From assembly GCF_018334155.1 (NCBI RefSeq), contig NZ_JAGXTP010000001.1, positions 2,604,001-2,668,000 on the forward strand: a stretch of 64,000 bases of DNA, written 5' to 3'. Below are positions 15,573 through 24,642 of this stretch, one piece after another. Numbering within the stretch: position 1 is the stretch's first letter; each line of letters opens with the position of its first letter. The notes under the pieces were generated by a model, which searched no databases, was not told the DNA's origin, and was given only the letters and a program-made list of their open reading frames with translations. This DNA is from Devosia litorisediminis (GTDB taxonomy: Bacteria > Pseudomonadota > Alphaproteobacteria > Rhizobiales > Devosiaceae). Both the position numbers and the translations under genes were made by a program.

Positions 15573-17195
15573 ATGCCGCCAAACAGCCTTGCCCCAACCA
15601 CCAGCCTGAGCCAGGCAATCGACCACATTCCGCAGGGCATAGCCGTGTTTGATGCCAGCCTGCGACTGGTAACGTCCAATGCGCGGTACAATTCGCTGCT
15701 TGAAGTGCCCGAAGTCCTGCAAAAGGTCGGCACGCCGCTGTTCGACATCGCGCTCTATCTGGGGGATCGCGGGGATCTGGGCGATGGCGACGCGGCGCGT
15801 CTGGCCATAGAGCGGATCAACATGCTGACCTCTTCACCCGTCACAGTGACACAGCGACGGGGCAATGGGGGGCAGACACTGGAGTTTCATTCCAGCCGAT
15901 TGCCCGATGGCGGCCTGGTCATTGCCTTTGCTGATGTCACAGCGCGGGTCAAAGCCGAGCGCGAACTGGAACGGGTCAATCTTTCGCTCGAAGCGCGTGT
16001 TGCCGAACGCACGGCAGCGCTGACGCGGGTCAATACCGAGCTTGAAAGCGCCCGCGCCAAGGCCGACGCGGCCAATCATGACAAGACGCGGTTTCTGGCT
16101 GCGGCCAGCCATGACCTGCTGCAGCCGCTCAATGCAGCGCGACTCTATACCTCGACCCTGATCGAGCGGGCCAAATCAACGGGACTGGCGGAACTGGCCA
16201 ATTCGATCGAAGCGTCACTGACGGCAGTGGAAGACATCATGTCGGCGCTGCTGGACATTTCGCGCATCGATAGCGGGGCACTCAAACCCGCTCCTGTGCC
16301 GGTCGCTGCGCGCGACATGCTGAAGCGGATCGAGGTGGAGTTTGGCCCCATGGCACGCGAGCGCAATATTACGTTGCGCATCGTGCCGAGCAAAAGCTCG
16401 GTGCTGGTGGATCGCTCCCATGTGGGTCGCATCGTGCAAAATCTGGTGTCGAACGCGATCAAATACACCAATCCGGGCGGCAAGGTGCTGGTCGGGTTGC
16501 GCCGTCGCGGCAATCGCATGCGGCTTGATGTAATCGACACCGGTATCGGCTTCAACAAGGACCAGCACCGGCTGCTATTCGCCGAATTTTCGCGGCTGGA
16601 GCGGGGCGCCCGCATGGCACAGGGGCTGGGGCTGGGGCTGTCGATCGTGCAGCGTCTGGTGACCGCCCTTGGGCTGACCATGGAACTGGATAGCAGCGAG
16701 GGACGCGGATCGCGGTTTTCGCTGTTCCTGCCGCTGACCCGGACAATCCGTCCGACGGCCGAGATGGGGCCTGCGCCGGCTGAAACCAATTTCGGCACGC
16801 TGGGGCTCAAAGTGCTGTGTGTGGATAATGAGCGCGCCATCATCGAGGCCATGGAAGGGCTGCTGCGCCATTGGGGATGCGATGTTCGCAGTGCGCTATC
16901 GCTCAAGCAGATCGACAAGGAACGCCTGCTCGAGGGCTGGTATCCCGATCTGGTGCTGATGGACTATCACCTCGATCAGACCTCGGGGCTCGATGCCATT
17001 GAATGGCTACGGCACAATGTGGGTGGACATTTGCCGGCGGCGCTGGTGACGGCGGACCGCAGCCCAGCGGTGCGGGCACTGGCCGAGGAGCGCAGCATTG
17101 CGGTGGTGACCAAGCCGGTCAAGCCGGCAGCGCTGCGGGCGGCAATCAGTGGGCTGGCCAATCAAAGCCGCAGTCCCGGCGGCCGAAGCAGCTAG
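15573..17195 (+). CDS. PAS-domain hybrid sensor histidine kinase
   Basis: A 540-residue soluble hybrid kinase. An N-terminal PAS_7-type domain (about 10-125, SQAIDHIPQGIAVFDASLRL) and a coiled coil (128-170) lead to a HisKA domain with His180 in AAASHDLLQPLNAARL. The ATPase domain has NLVSNAIKYTNPGG and DTGIGF. A C-terminal receiver (about 412-530) keeps Asp464 (VLMDYHLDQTSG) and Lys (VTKPVKP). No TM segment, so it senses a cytoplasmic signal; no heme- or flavin-binding signature was evident. The 3' end overlaps the convergent MATE gene by 4 bp. Its partner may be the NarL-type regulator at 28579. Confidence 0.92.
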   Translation: MPPNSLAPTTSLSQAIDHIPQGIAVFDASLRLVTSNARYNSLLEVPEVLQKVGTPLFDIALYLGDRGDLGDGDAARLAIERINMLTSSPVTVTQRRGNGGQTLEFHSSRLPDGGLVIAFADVTARVKAERELERVNLSLEARVAERTAALTRVNTELESARAKADAANHDKTRFLAAASHDLLQPLNAARLYTSTLIERAKSTGLAELANSIEASLTAVEDIMSALLDISRIDSGALKPAPVPVAARDMLKRIEVEFGPMARERNITLRIVPSKSSVLVDRSHVGRIVQNLVSNAIKYTNPGGKVLVGLRRRGNRMRLDVIDTGIGFNKDQHRLLFAEFSRLERGARMAQGLGLGLSIVQRLVTALGLTMELDSSEGRGSRFSLFLPLTRTIRPTAEMGPAPAETNFGTLGLKVLCVDNERAIIEAMEGLLRHWGCDVRSALSLKQIDKERLLEGWYPDLVLMDYHLDQTSGLDAIEWLRHNVGGHLPAALVTADRSPAVRALAEERSIAVVTKPVKPAALRAAISGLANQSRSPGGRSS

Positions 17196-18547
17196 GCAGC
17201 GGGGCTGAACAGCCCGGCCTTACGACGTTCAAGCGCCCACCAATAGATCACGCCTCGGGCGATGAACCAGCTGTGCAGCGCCAGCCACAGCCCCCAATTG
17301 CCCAGCAATGGCTGCGCCACCAGCGCCACCGTCAGGAACACCACCAGCGAGATCACCATGCCATTGCGCATGGTGGCGTTGAGCGTGGTGCCAATCAGTA
17401 TGCCGTCATAGACAAAGGCGGGCATGAAGGTGACGGTGCACAGCGCGGCGATGGGCAGATAGGTCAGGGCATAGGCCTGGACTTCGGCATTGGTGGTCAT
17501 CACGCCAATAATCAGCGGGCCGGAAAAATACCAGGCCAGTCCCATGGAGACGGTCAGCACCAGACCCCAGACAAAGCTCAGTCCATAGGCCTGATCAAAG
17601 GCCGGACGCCAGTTGGCGCCCACGGCCTTGCCGGTCAATTGCTCGGCGGCCTGCGCCACCCCATCAAGGAAGAACGATACGACCATGAGCAGGTTGAGCA
17701 GCACAGCATTGGCTGACAGGGCCACCTCCCCCATGCGCGCGCCCTGCGCAGCAAACCAGGCATAGGCTCCCATCAGGGCTGCCGAGCGGATCATCAGATC
17801 GCGGCTGAGCCCGAACATGCGTTGCAGCGCCGTAGTATCGAGCAGTTCGATGCGCGGTGCCCGATCAAGCAGACGGCGCAGGCCACCATAGTGGCGCACC
17901 AGCAGAATCAAGCCGAGCACGGCAGCAATGGTGCCGCCCAGCACAGTGCCCAGGGCCACCCCACGCACGCCCATGCCAAAGCCGAACACCAGCACAATGC
18001 TGGCCACAATATTGATGCCATGCAGCAGGATCTGCAGCATCATCCCGGTCGCAGCGGCGGCACGCCCATAGAACCAGCCGAGCAGGCACTGGTTGATCAT
18101 CACCACCGGGGCGGCCCAGATACGAACGAAGAAATACTCGCTCAATGCAGCGCTGACGCCGGGCCCGGGCGCCAGCAACGCCTGGCTGGCCCAGTGCAGC
18201 GGCACGGCCAGCGCAATCATGCCCAGACCGATGATAACGGCCAGCACCAAGGCGCGGCTGACGTGGAGCAGGCCGTCGCGCGGATCGCGTGCCCCGACCG
18301 CCTGTGCGGTCAGACCAGCAGTGCCGATGCGCAGGAAATAGGTCATCGAAAAGATGACATCAAAGATCAGGGCACCCAGCACCAGACCACCGAGCAGGCC
18401 GGCATCACCCAACCGGCCAATGACGGTGATATCAACAATGCCGACAAGCGGCTCGGTGATGAAGGCCACAGAGGCCGGAACGGCTATCTTCCACACATCT
18501 GCATGGCGCACGACAAAGGGGTGTTGCGGACGGGCGCCGGTGGTCAT
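17192..18547 (-). CDS. MATE-family efflux transporter (DinF-like)
   Basis: A 451-residue protein with about 12 TM segments of the MATE family, which exports drugs or metabolites using H+ or Na+. Family features are IAVPASVAFITEPLVGIVDI with an Asp in TM1, GTAGLTAQAVGARD, and the repeated second half AANAV-like LSANAVLLNLLMVVSFFLDG. The branch resembles DinF/YdhE-like proteins of alphaproteobacteria. It converges with the hybrid kinase and starts 28 bp or so before the kinase-like gene at 18564 ends upstream, so 17192-19525 may be one minus-strand operon. Confidence 0.92.
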   Translation of the reverse strand: MTTGARPQHPFVVRHADVWKIAVPASVAFITEPLVGIVDITVIGRLGDAGLLGGLVLGALIFDVIFSMTYFLRIGTAGLTAQAVGARDPRDGLLHVSRALVLAVIIGLGMIALAVPLHWASQALLAPGPGVSAALSEYFFVRIWAAPVVMINQCLLGWFYGRAAAATGMMLQILLHGINIVASIVLVFGFGMGVRGVALGTVLGGTIAAVLGLILLVRHYGGLRRLLDRAPRIELLDTTALQRMFGLSRDLMIRSAALMGAYAWFAAQGARMGEVALSANAVLLNLLMVVSFFLDGVAQAAEQLTGKAVGANWRPAFDQAYGLSFVWGLVLTVSMGLAWYFSGPLIIGVMTTNAEVQAYALTYLPIAALCTVTFMPAFVYDGILIGTTLNATMRNGMVISLVVFLTVALVAQPLLGNWGLWLALHSWFIARGVIYWWALERRKAGLFSPAA

Positions 18548-18563
18548 GGTGGGGCTCGCAGAC

Positions 18564-19235
18564 TCATTGGTCGGTGATCAGGGAGATCACCACATCTGCA
18601 CGGTCCTGCGACAGACAGACAAGATCATAATTGGGCAGGTCGTTACGCTCGATATGGGCGCGGTTGCGCTCTTCGCTGAACAGGCCTTCCTCGCCATGCC
18701 GCTTGAGCAGTCTGGTTTGCACCAGATCACGCGGCACATCAATGAAGACGGCGTAGTCCAGCAAGGGCCGGGCGCCGGCAAACGGACCTTCGCTGAGCAG
18801 CAGATAGTTGCCCTCCACAATCAGCACGCGAACTTCGGCCGCAACGGTGAAGGCCTTTTCGACGACATCTTCGATCTTGCGGGAGTAGCCGGGGCCACTG
18901 ACTTCCTGCTTTGCCGATTTGAGGTGGTGCAGGAAGCTGACGAACTCGGCGCCTTCGAAGGTATGCGGCGCCCCCTTGTAGTCGGTTTGCCCCATGGCCT
19001 CGAGCTTGGCGTGCTTCATGTGGAAGCCATCCATGGGGATCAATTGGGCGCTACCGGGATGGGTGGCATTGAGCATGGTCACCAGTTCAGCGGCGAGCGT
19101 GGACTTGCCGGTGCCCGGACCACCAGCGATGCCAATCATAATGCGGGCGTGAGCCTTGGATTCCATTTCGAGGATATGGGGCACCAGACGCGACAGGGCC
19201 TGCTGCGGGGTGAGGTTGAGGTGCTCGGGGGCCAT
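18564..19235 (-). CDS. nucleoside/sugar kinase-like P-loop protein
   Basis: A 223-residue P-loop kinase of the uridine kinase/phosphoribulokinase superfamily with Walker A GGPGTGKST (about 37-45). A central AQLIPMDGFHMKHAKLEAMG carries the catalytic Asp, as in PanK/Udk, and VLIVEGNYLLL is the family strand. Rhizobial relatives are annotated as FrcK (fructose uptake-associated kinase) or as nucleoside kinase family proteins, so the substrate is uncertain. Its start codon overlaps the DUF6460-like gene by one base, indicating cotranscription. Confidence 0.8.
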   Translation of the reverse strand: MAPEHLNLTPQQALSRLVPHILEMESKAHARIMIGIAGGPGTGKSTLAAELVTMLNATHPGSAQLIPMDGFHMKHAKLEAMGQTDYKGAPHTFEGAEFVSFLHHLKSAKQEVSGPGYSRKIEDVVEKAFTVAAEVRVLIVEGNYLLLSEGPFAGARPLLDYAVFIDVPRDLVQTRLLKRHGEEGLFSEERNRAHIERNDLPNYDLVCLSQDRADVVISLITDQ

Positions 19236-19525
19236 CAGCCTTTCCTCGTCAGTCGGATCAGCAGCCAGATGGGCACAACCAGAGCGGCGCCGGTGAGGAT
19301 ATAGCCGCCCAGGCTGCGGAACACACCAGCACCATCGCGCAGGGCTTCGCGGAACAGCTCGATTGTGCCGCGCACGATCTGCTGGGCATCGACACCAAAG
19401 ACCGACATGAGAAAACCAACCAGCAGCGAGAGCAGAACGAGCCGGACAATCACCTTGCCCGGCCGGTCCCCGAGCAGGCGTTCGAACCTGGGTCGATCAT
19501 ACTCGCTGCGTGATGGATCACTCAT
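19235..19525 (-). CDS. small membrane protein, DUF6460-like
   Basis: A 96-residue protein with a charged N-terminus (about 1-24) and two TM helices at about 26-44 (VRLVLLSLLVGFLMSVFGV) and 70-90 (YILTGAALVVPIWLLIRL), separated by an amphipathic stretch. It resembles the small alphaproteobacterial DUF6460 family as I remember it; no function is assigned. The gene is first in the minus-strand run with the P-loop kinase and is divergent from the helicase. Confidence 0.65.
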   Translation of the reverse strand: MSDPSRSEYDRPRFERLLGDRPGKVIVRLVLLSLLVGFLMSVFGVDAQQIVRGTIELFREALRDGAGVFRSLGGYILTGAALVVPIWLLIRLTRKG

Positions 19526-19616
19526 AATTGCTCCGGCTGTCTATTGTGCGTTGAGTGACCATATAGTGAGTTTTGTGATTTGCAGAAGCCTTCCGCGCTT
19601 CTGGCGGAGCTTCGAT

Positions 19617-22100
19617 TTGGCTGAACTGCCTGCCATCATCGCCGACTGGTTTGCCACCAAGTGCTGGGCACCACGGCAGCACCAGCTTGATGTTCTGGAA
19701 AGCTGGCAGGCAGGCGCCTCGGCGCTGCTGATTGCGCCCACCGGCGCGGGCAAGACACTGGCGGGTTTTCTGCCCAGCCTGACCGATCTGGTCCAGAGCG
19801 ATCATGACGGGTTGCACACGCTCTATATCTCCCCGCTCAAGGCGCTGGCGGTGGATGTGCAGCGAAATCTGACCGGCCCGATCGACGAGATGGGTCTCAA
19901 GATCAAGGTCGAGACCCGCACCGGGGATACACCGGCCAGCAAGCGTGCCCGGCAAAGGGCAAAGCCGCCGCATATCCTGCTAACCACCCCGGAACAGCTG
20001 TGCCTGTTGATCAGCCACCCGCATGCCGAGCTGTTCTTCGGTTCGCTCAAGCGCATAGTGCTCGACGAGCTGCACGCCCTGGTGACCTCCAAACGCGGCG
20101 AATTGCTGTCGCTGGCGCTAGCGCGCATTGCCACGCTGGCACCCGATCTGCAGATCACCGCGCTCAGCGCCACGGTGGCGCGACCAGACCTGTTGCGGGA
20201 CTGGATCGCGCAGCCGGTTTCGGGCAAGCCAACCCATTTGCTGGAAGCTTCGGGTGGCGCGCCGCCCGTGCTCAAAATCCTCGAAACCGAACAGCGCCTG
20301 CCCTGGGCAGGGCATTCGGCGAATTACGCCCACGCCGAACTCTATGAGACCATCAAGCGGCATCGCACCACGCTGTTGTTCGTCAATACGCGCAGTCAGG
20401 CCGAACTGCTGTTTCAGGGGCTGTGGGCGGTCAATGAGGAATTACTGCCCATTGCGCTCCATCACGGCTCATTATCGGTTGAGCAACGCCGCAAGGTCGA
20501 GACCGCCATGGTTGCGGGCACGCTCAAGGCGGTGGTGTGCACCTCCACCCTTGATCTGGGCATTGACTGGGGTGATGTCGATCTGGTGGTGCAGGTGGGG
20601 GCGCCAAAGGGCAGCTCGCGCATGCTGCAGCGCATTGGCCGCGCCAACCACCGGCTGGACGAGCCATCCAAAGCCATGCTGGTGCCGTCCAACCGCTTTG
20701 AGGTGCTCGAATGCGAGGCGGCGCTGGAGGCCGTCGCCGAGCGCCATCAGGACAGCGAAGACCCGGTCAATGGCGGCTATGACGTGTTGGCGCAGCATAT
20801 TCTGGGTATGGCCTGTGCCGCGTCGTTTGCGGCAGACGATCTTTATGCCGAAATACGGCTCGCCTGGCCCTATCGTGATCTGGAACGCAGCCAGTTCGAC
20901 CGCGTGCTCGAATTCGTGGCCACGGGTGGTTATGCGCTCAAGGCCTATGAGCGTTATGCCCGCCTCAAGCTGACCGAAAACGGCACCTGGCGCGTGGCCA
21001 ATCCGCAGGTGGCCCAGCAATATCGACTCAATATCGGCACCATTATCGAAGAGCCGATGGTGCGGGTGCGACTGGTGCGATCGCGTGGCTTCAAGAAAGG
21101 CCAGTCCAAGAGCCCCATCGGGGCGGGCGGGCGCGTGCTGGGTGAGATGGAAGAGTATTTCTTCGGCACGCTGCTGGTGGGCGACACCTTCATGTTTGGC
21201 GGCGAGATCGTGGCCTTTGAGGGCATGCGCGACAATGAGGCTTTCGTGTCGCGGGCGCAGGCGACCAATCCCAAGATACCATCCTATATGGGCGGCAAGT
21301 TTCCGCTCTCGACCTATCTGGCCGACCGGGTACGGCGGATCATGGATACGCCGGCAGACTGGGCCAAGCTGCCCGAGCAGGTGCGCGACTGGCTGGCTTT
21401 GCAGCGCGACGTGTCGGTGATGCCCAAGCGCGACAGCCTGCTGGTCGAGACCTTTCCGCGTGGGGCACAGAACTATCTGGTGTGCTACCCGTTTGAGGGT
21501 CGGCTGGCGCACCAGACGCTGGGCATGTTGCTGACGCGGCGGCTGGAACGATCACGGGCGCGGCCGCTGGGCTTTGTCGCCAGCGAATATGCGCTGGCGA
21601 TCTGGGGACTGGGCGATCTGTCAGCTTTGATCCGCACCGAGCGGCTATCGCTGGACGAGTTATTCTCCGAGGACATGCTGGGCGATGATCTGGAAGCCTG
21701 GCTGGATGAATCGGCACTGATGAAACGCACCTTCCGCAATTGCGCGATCATTGCCGGGTTGATCGAACGTCGACATCCGGGCCGCGAGAAAAGTGGCCGG
21801 CAGATCACCATGAGCTCGGACCTGATCTATGACGTGCTCTATCAGCACGAGCCCGATCACATATTGATCCAGGCGACCCGTCGTGACGCGGCGCGGGGAC
21901 TGCTCGATATTGAACGGCTGGGCGACATGCTGGCGCGCATTCGCGGCCATATCGTGCACAAGCCGCTGAACCGGATTTCACCACTTGCGGTACCGGTGAT
22001 GCTCGATATCGGCAAGGAGCCGATTTTCGGCGAGGGGCGCGAATCGGCTATGGCTGATGCCGCAGATGAACTGATGCGTGAGGCGCTTGGGCAATCTTGA
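19617..22100 (+). CDS. ligase-associated DEXH-box helicase (Lhr-like)
   Basis: An 827-residue SF2 helicase of the ligase-associated DNA damage response type. Walker A APTGAGKT, motif Ia YISPLKALAVD, motif II DELH, motif III LSATV and motif VI QRIGRANH are all present, followed by the Lhr winged-helix and C-terminal region. TTG 19617 (LAELPAIIADWF) has GGCGGAG 7 nt upstream and fits the family N-terminus; GTG 19566 is an alternative. It overlaps pdeM. In other bacteria this gene clusters with an ATP-dependent ligase and an exonuclease; neither is adjacent here. Confidence 0.9.
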   Translation: MAELPAIIADWFATKCWAPRQHQLDVLESWQAGASALLIAPTGAGKTLAGFLPSLTDLVQSDHDGLHTLYISPLKALAVDVQRNLTGPIDEMGLKIKVETRTGDTPASKRARQRAKPPHILLTTPEQLCLLISHPHAELFFGSLKRIVLDELHALVTSKRGELLSLALARIATLAPDLQITALSATVARPDLLRDWIAQPVSGKPTHLLEASGGAPPVLKILETEQRLPWAGHSANYAHAELYETIKRHRTTLLFVNTRSQAELLFQGLWAVNEELLPIALHHGSLSVEQRRKVETAMVAGTLKAVVCTSTLDLGIDWGDVDLVVQVGAPKGSSRMLQRIGRANHRLDEPSKAMLVPSNRFEVLECEAALEAVAERHQDSEDPVNGGYDVLAQHILGMACAASFAADDLYAEIRLAWPYRDLERSQFDRVLEFVATGGYALKAYERYARLKLTENGTWRVANPQVAQQYRLNIGTIIEEPMVRVRLVRSRGFKKGQSKSPIGAGGRVLGEMEEYFFGTLLVGDTFMFGGEIVAFEGMRDNEAFVSRAQATNPKIPSYMGGKFPLSTYLADRVRRIMDTPADWAKLPEQVRDWLALQRDVSVMPKRDSLLVETFPRGAQNYLVCYPFEGRLAHQTLGMLLTRRLERSRARPLGFVASEYALAIWGLGDLSALIRTERLSLDELFSEDMLGDDLEAWLDESALMKRTFRNCAIIAGLIERRHPGREKSGRQITMSSDLIYDVLYQHEPDHILIQATRRDAARGLLDIERLGDMLARIRGHIVHKPLNRISPLAVPVMLDIGKEPIFGEGRESAMADAADELMREALGQS

Positions 22101-22123
22101 GCCAGGTCCAATATCAAGCCGAG

Positions 22124-22804
22124 ATGACGGAGACACCGGTCTTGCGCTTTGCCGGCCATAATTTTGAACCCCTGCCTTCCGGCGCGCTGTACTGGCATAG
22201 CCGGCAGACGTTGCTGGTTGCCGATCTGCATCTGGAGAAGATGAGCAGCTTTGCCAGACGCGGGCAGATGCTGCCGCCTTATGATACCGGCATGACGCTT
22301 TCTCGGTTGGAGGCCGATCTGCGACGTACCGGCGCGCAGCGTCTGGTCTCGCTGGGTGACAGCTTCCATCGCGATGAGGGCACCACCACGCTCAGCGAGA
22401 CGGACCGCGCACGGTTGGACCGGTTGACGGGGCTGGCGGAATGGCTCTGGCTGGCAGGCAATCACGATCCGCGCCCGCACGTACTGGGCGGACAGTGTCG
22501 AAACGAGGTTACGCTGGACGGGCTGGTTCTCACACACGAGCCGCGCCGAGGCACCGTTGGATTGATGGCGGGACATTTGCACCCGGCAGCCCATATCCAG
22601 ATCGAAGGGCGCTCAACGCGTCGTCCGTGCTTCGTGCATGACAATCGGCTGATGATCCTGCCCGCCTATGGCGCCTCGACGGGGTCGATCAATATCCTGT
22701 CGGCAGCCTTTAACGGTCTGTTTCATCTGCCGGGGCTGGAAGTGACCATGCTGGGCAAGGATCGCACCTATCCGGTCAGTCCCAAGCGGCTGGTCCGCAA
22801 CTGA
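22124..22804 (+). CDS. pdeM: ligase-associated DNA damage response endonuclease
   Basis: A 226-residue calcineurin-like metallophosphoesterase. Metal-binding motifs in order: VADLHLEK, SLGDSFH, AGNHD and GHLHP. From memory this is the PdeM nuclease of the ligase-associated repair set, acting with the upstream helicase. ATG 22124 (MTETPVLRFAGHNFEPLPSG) is chosen; a TTG at 22097 overlapping the helicase stop (TTGA) would add nine residues and is possible. It converges with the TIGR02186 gene with no spacer. Confidence 0.88.
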   Translation: MTETPVLRFAGHNFEPLPSGALYWHSRQTLLVADLHLEKMSSFARRGQMLPPYDTGMTLSRLEADLRRTGAQRLVSLGDSFHRDEGTTTLSETDRARLDRLTGLAEWLWLAGNHDPRPHVLGGQCRNEVTLDGLVLTHEPRRGTVGLMAGHLHPAAHIQIEGRSTRRPCFVHDNRLMILPAYGASTGSINILSAAFNGLFHLPGLEVTMLGKDRTYPVSPKRLVRN

Positions 22805-23566
22805 TCAGCGCTTGAACAGCACGCCACCAAGCCAGCCGGTAAACAAGGCCAGAATGACGCAGACCAGACCATAGAGCAGCGGCTGCTGCACGGCAGACAG
22901 GGCGATAAAGCGTTCAAAGCCAATCTTTCGCACCGAAAAACCCTCGGACTTCCGGGCGATAATTTCGCCCTGCTTGAAGACGTAGGTCAGCGCGATATAG
23001 GGCCCCGGCGGCGCATTGCTGGGCAGCGTCAGGCGGGCCGAATAGAAATTGTCGGACAGGAAATTGACGCCATTTTCCTGAATGCCGAACAGCCCCTCCT
23101 CGCGCATCAGCCGAACCAGTTGGGGGCTGAAAACAGCAGTTTTCCACCAGTCGGCCGTACTTGTGGCCAGTGTCAGGGCCTCGGGCAGGATGGCGTTGGC
23201 CGTCAGGGTGGTGACGTCGGTAATGTCCGTCAGTTTGTCGCTGGAGAGCACATGGAAGTAGCTGGGGAAGTTGTCGAATTCGACCTGATCGGTGTTCAAC
23301 CAGATACCGAAATTGTGGGTTTTTTCGCGCGCGACACGGTTCTGTGTCGGCCCCAGCACCACGACCACAACGTGGAAGGGGCCGGTGACAAACTTCTGAT
23401 CGGAGCCAGCATCTGGCGCAATGGTGCCGAAGAAGGTCATCCTCTCGCCATCAAAGCTGGAGGTGATCTCGACGCTATCATTGGAGAGCTGGGAAACGAG
23501 GCGCTCGGCATGCGCTGAGGAGATCAGCAGCGTTGTCAGGATCGCGATGACAAGAAACCGGATCAT
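22805..23566 (-). CDS. TIGR02186 family membrane-anchored protein
   Basis: A 253-residue protein with a signal peptide (MIRFLVIAILTTLLISSAHA), a periplasmic beta-rich domain and one C-terminal TM (about 230-249, LLYGLVCVILALFTGWLGG). Features recalled for TIGR02186 are the start RLVSQLSNDSVEITSSFDGE, VVVVLGPTQNRVARE and PPGPYIALTYVFKQGEI. It overlaps the TauE/SafE permease by ATGA (23563-23566), the usual partner of this alphaproteobacterial family. A joint role in sulfur-oxyanion export is inferred from that pairing only. Confidence 0.88.
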   Translation of the reverse strand: MIRFLVIAILTTLLISSAHAERLVSQLSNDSVEITSSFDGERMTFFGTIAPDAGSDQKFVTGPFHVVVVVLGPTQNRVAREKTHNFGIWLNTDQVEFDNFPSYFHVLSSDKLTDITDVTTLTANAILPEALTLATSTADWWKTAVFSPQLVRLMREEGLFGIQENGVNFLSDNFYSARLTLPSNAPPGPYIALTYVFKQGEIIARKSEGFSVRKIGFERFIALSAVQQPLLYGLVCVILALFTGWLGGVLFKR

Positions 23567-24489
23567 TGGCTACCTCCGACCACCGCCATGCTGAACACGT
23601 CAGCTGGGGTGAGGATCAGCGAAACACCAAAGCGGATCGCCACGGCCAGAACGAGCAGCGCCAGCAGGCCGCGCAATTGCTCGCCTCGCAGATACTTGCC
23701 GGCCGATGCGCCGAACTGGGCGCCGGCGGTGCCGCCCACCATCAGGCAGAAGGCGAGCAGAATATCGACGCTCTGACTCTGCACGGCATGCAGGATGGTG
23801 GTCGCGGCCATCATGGCAACCACCTGCGCCAGCGAAGTGCCGATGACAATGCTACCGGGCACACGCAGCAGATAGACCAACGCGGGCACCATGATGAAGC
23901 CACCGCCAATGCCCAACAGCGAGCCAACGAAGCCGATAAACAGCCCAATCAGCAGGACAGGCAGCACACTGATATAAAGGCGCGACTTCTTGAAGCGCAC
24001 GCGTAGCGGCAGACCGTGAATCCAGTTGTGCTGATTGGGCAGGCGTTCGCGCACCACCACGCCCTTGCGTGACTTGAGCAGCGAGCGCGCCGACTCCACC
24101 AGCATCAGCGTACCGACCGAACCGAGCAGCACCAGAAAGCCAACGGAAATGACCACATCGAGCTGACCGGCATCGCGCAGCATGTCAAACGCAGCCACGC
24201 CACCAATGGCACCCATAATGCCGGAAATAATCAGATACAGAGCGAGATGAAGGTCTATGCCGCCGCGTCGATAGTGTCCGAGGGCGCCAGAAGTCGATGC
24301 CGCGACGACCTGGCCGGTTACCGAAGCAACAGCGACAGGTGCGGGAACACCAGAGAAAATCAGCAAGGGAGTCAGCAGGAAACCACCGCCGACCCCAAAC
24401 AGGCCCGACAGGAATCCGACTGCCCCTCCGATCCCCACGAGAAAGAAGAGGTTCACGGAAAGTTCGGCGATCGGCAGATAGATCTGCAA
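23563..24489 (-). CDS. TauE/SafE-family sulfite exporter-like permease
   Basis: A 308-residue TSUP-family permease with about eight TM segments and the duplicated family motif: GFLSGLFGVGGGFLLTPLLI near residue 25 and GFVGSLLGIGGGFIMVPALV near 190. Members export sulfite, taurine-derived sulfonates or organosulfur compounds. Start at ATG 24489 (MQIYLPIAELSVNLFFLVGI). The downstream TIGR02186 gene is translationally coupled. Substrate is not readable from sequence. Confidence 0.92.
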   Translation of the reverse strand: MQIYLPIAELSVNLFFLVGIGGAVGFLSGLFGVGGGFLLTPLLIFSGVPAPVAVASVTGQVVAASTSGALGHYRRGGIDLHLALYLIISGIMGAIGGVAAFDMLRDAGQLDVVISVGFLVLLGSVGTLMLVESARSLLKSRKGVVVRERLPNQHNWIHGLPLRVRFKKSRLYISVLPVLLIGLFIGFVGSLLGIGGGFIMVPALVYLLRVPGSIVIGTSLAQVVAMMAATTILHAVQSQSVDILLAFCLMVGGTAGAQFGASAGKYLRGEQLRGLLALLVLAVAIRFGVSLILTPADVFSMAVVGGSQ

Positions 24490-24556
24490 GACCCTGGTTC
24501 CGTTCGAAACAACTACATCGCAACGACCCTACAGGATCGTCCGTCAACAATAAGTC

Positions 24557-24586
24557 AAAGGCTCCCACCTTTTACAGGCAGGAGCC
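24557..24586 (-). terminator. possible terminator after PodJL
   Basis: On the minus strand GGCTCC, a 15-nt loop, GGAGCC and then TTT. It lies about 60 bp past the PodJL stop; the stem is short and the T tract weak. Confidence 0.45.
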
Positions 24587-24642
24587 CCACTATTTTTGCG
24601 CTGTATGGCGCATAAGGCACACAGTCAGAATACGCTTTGATG

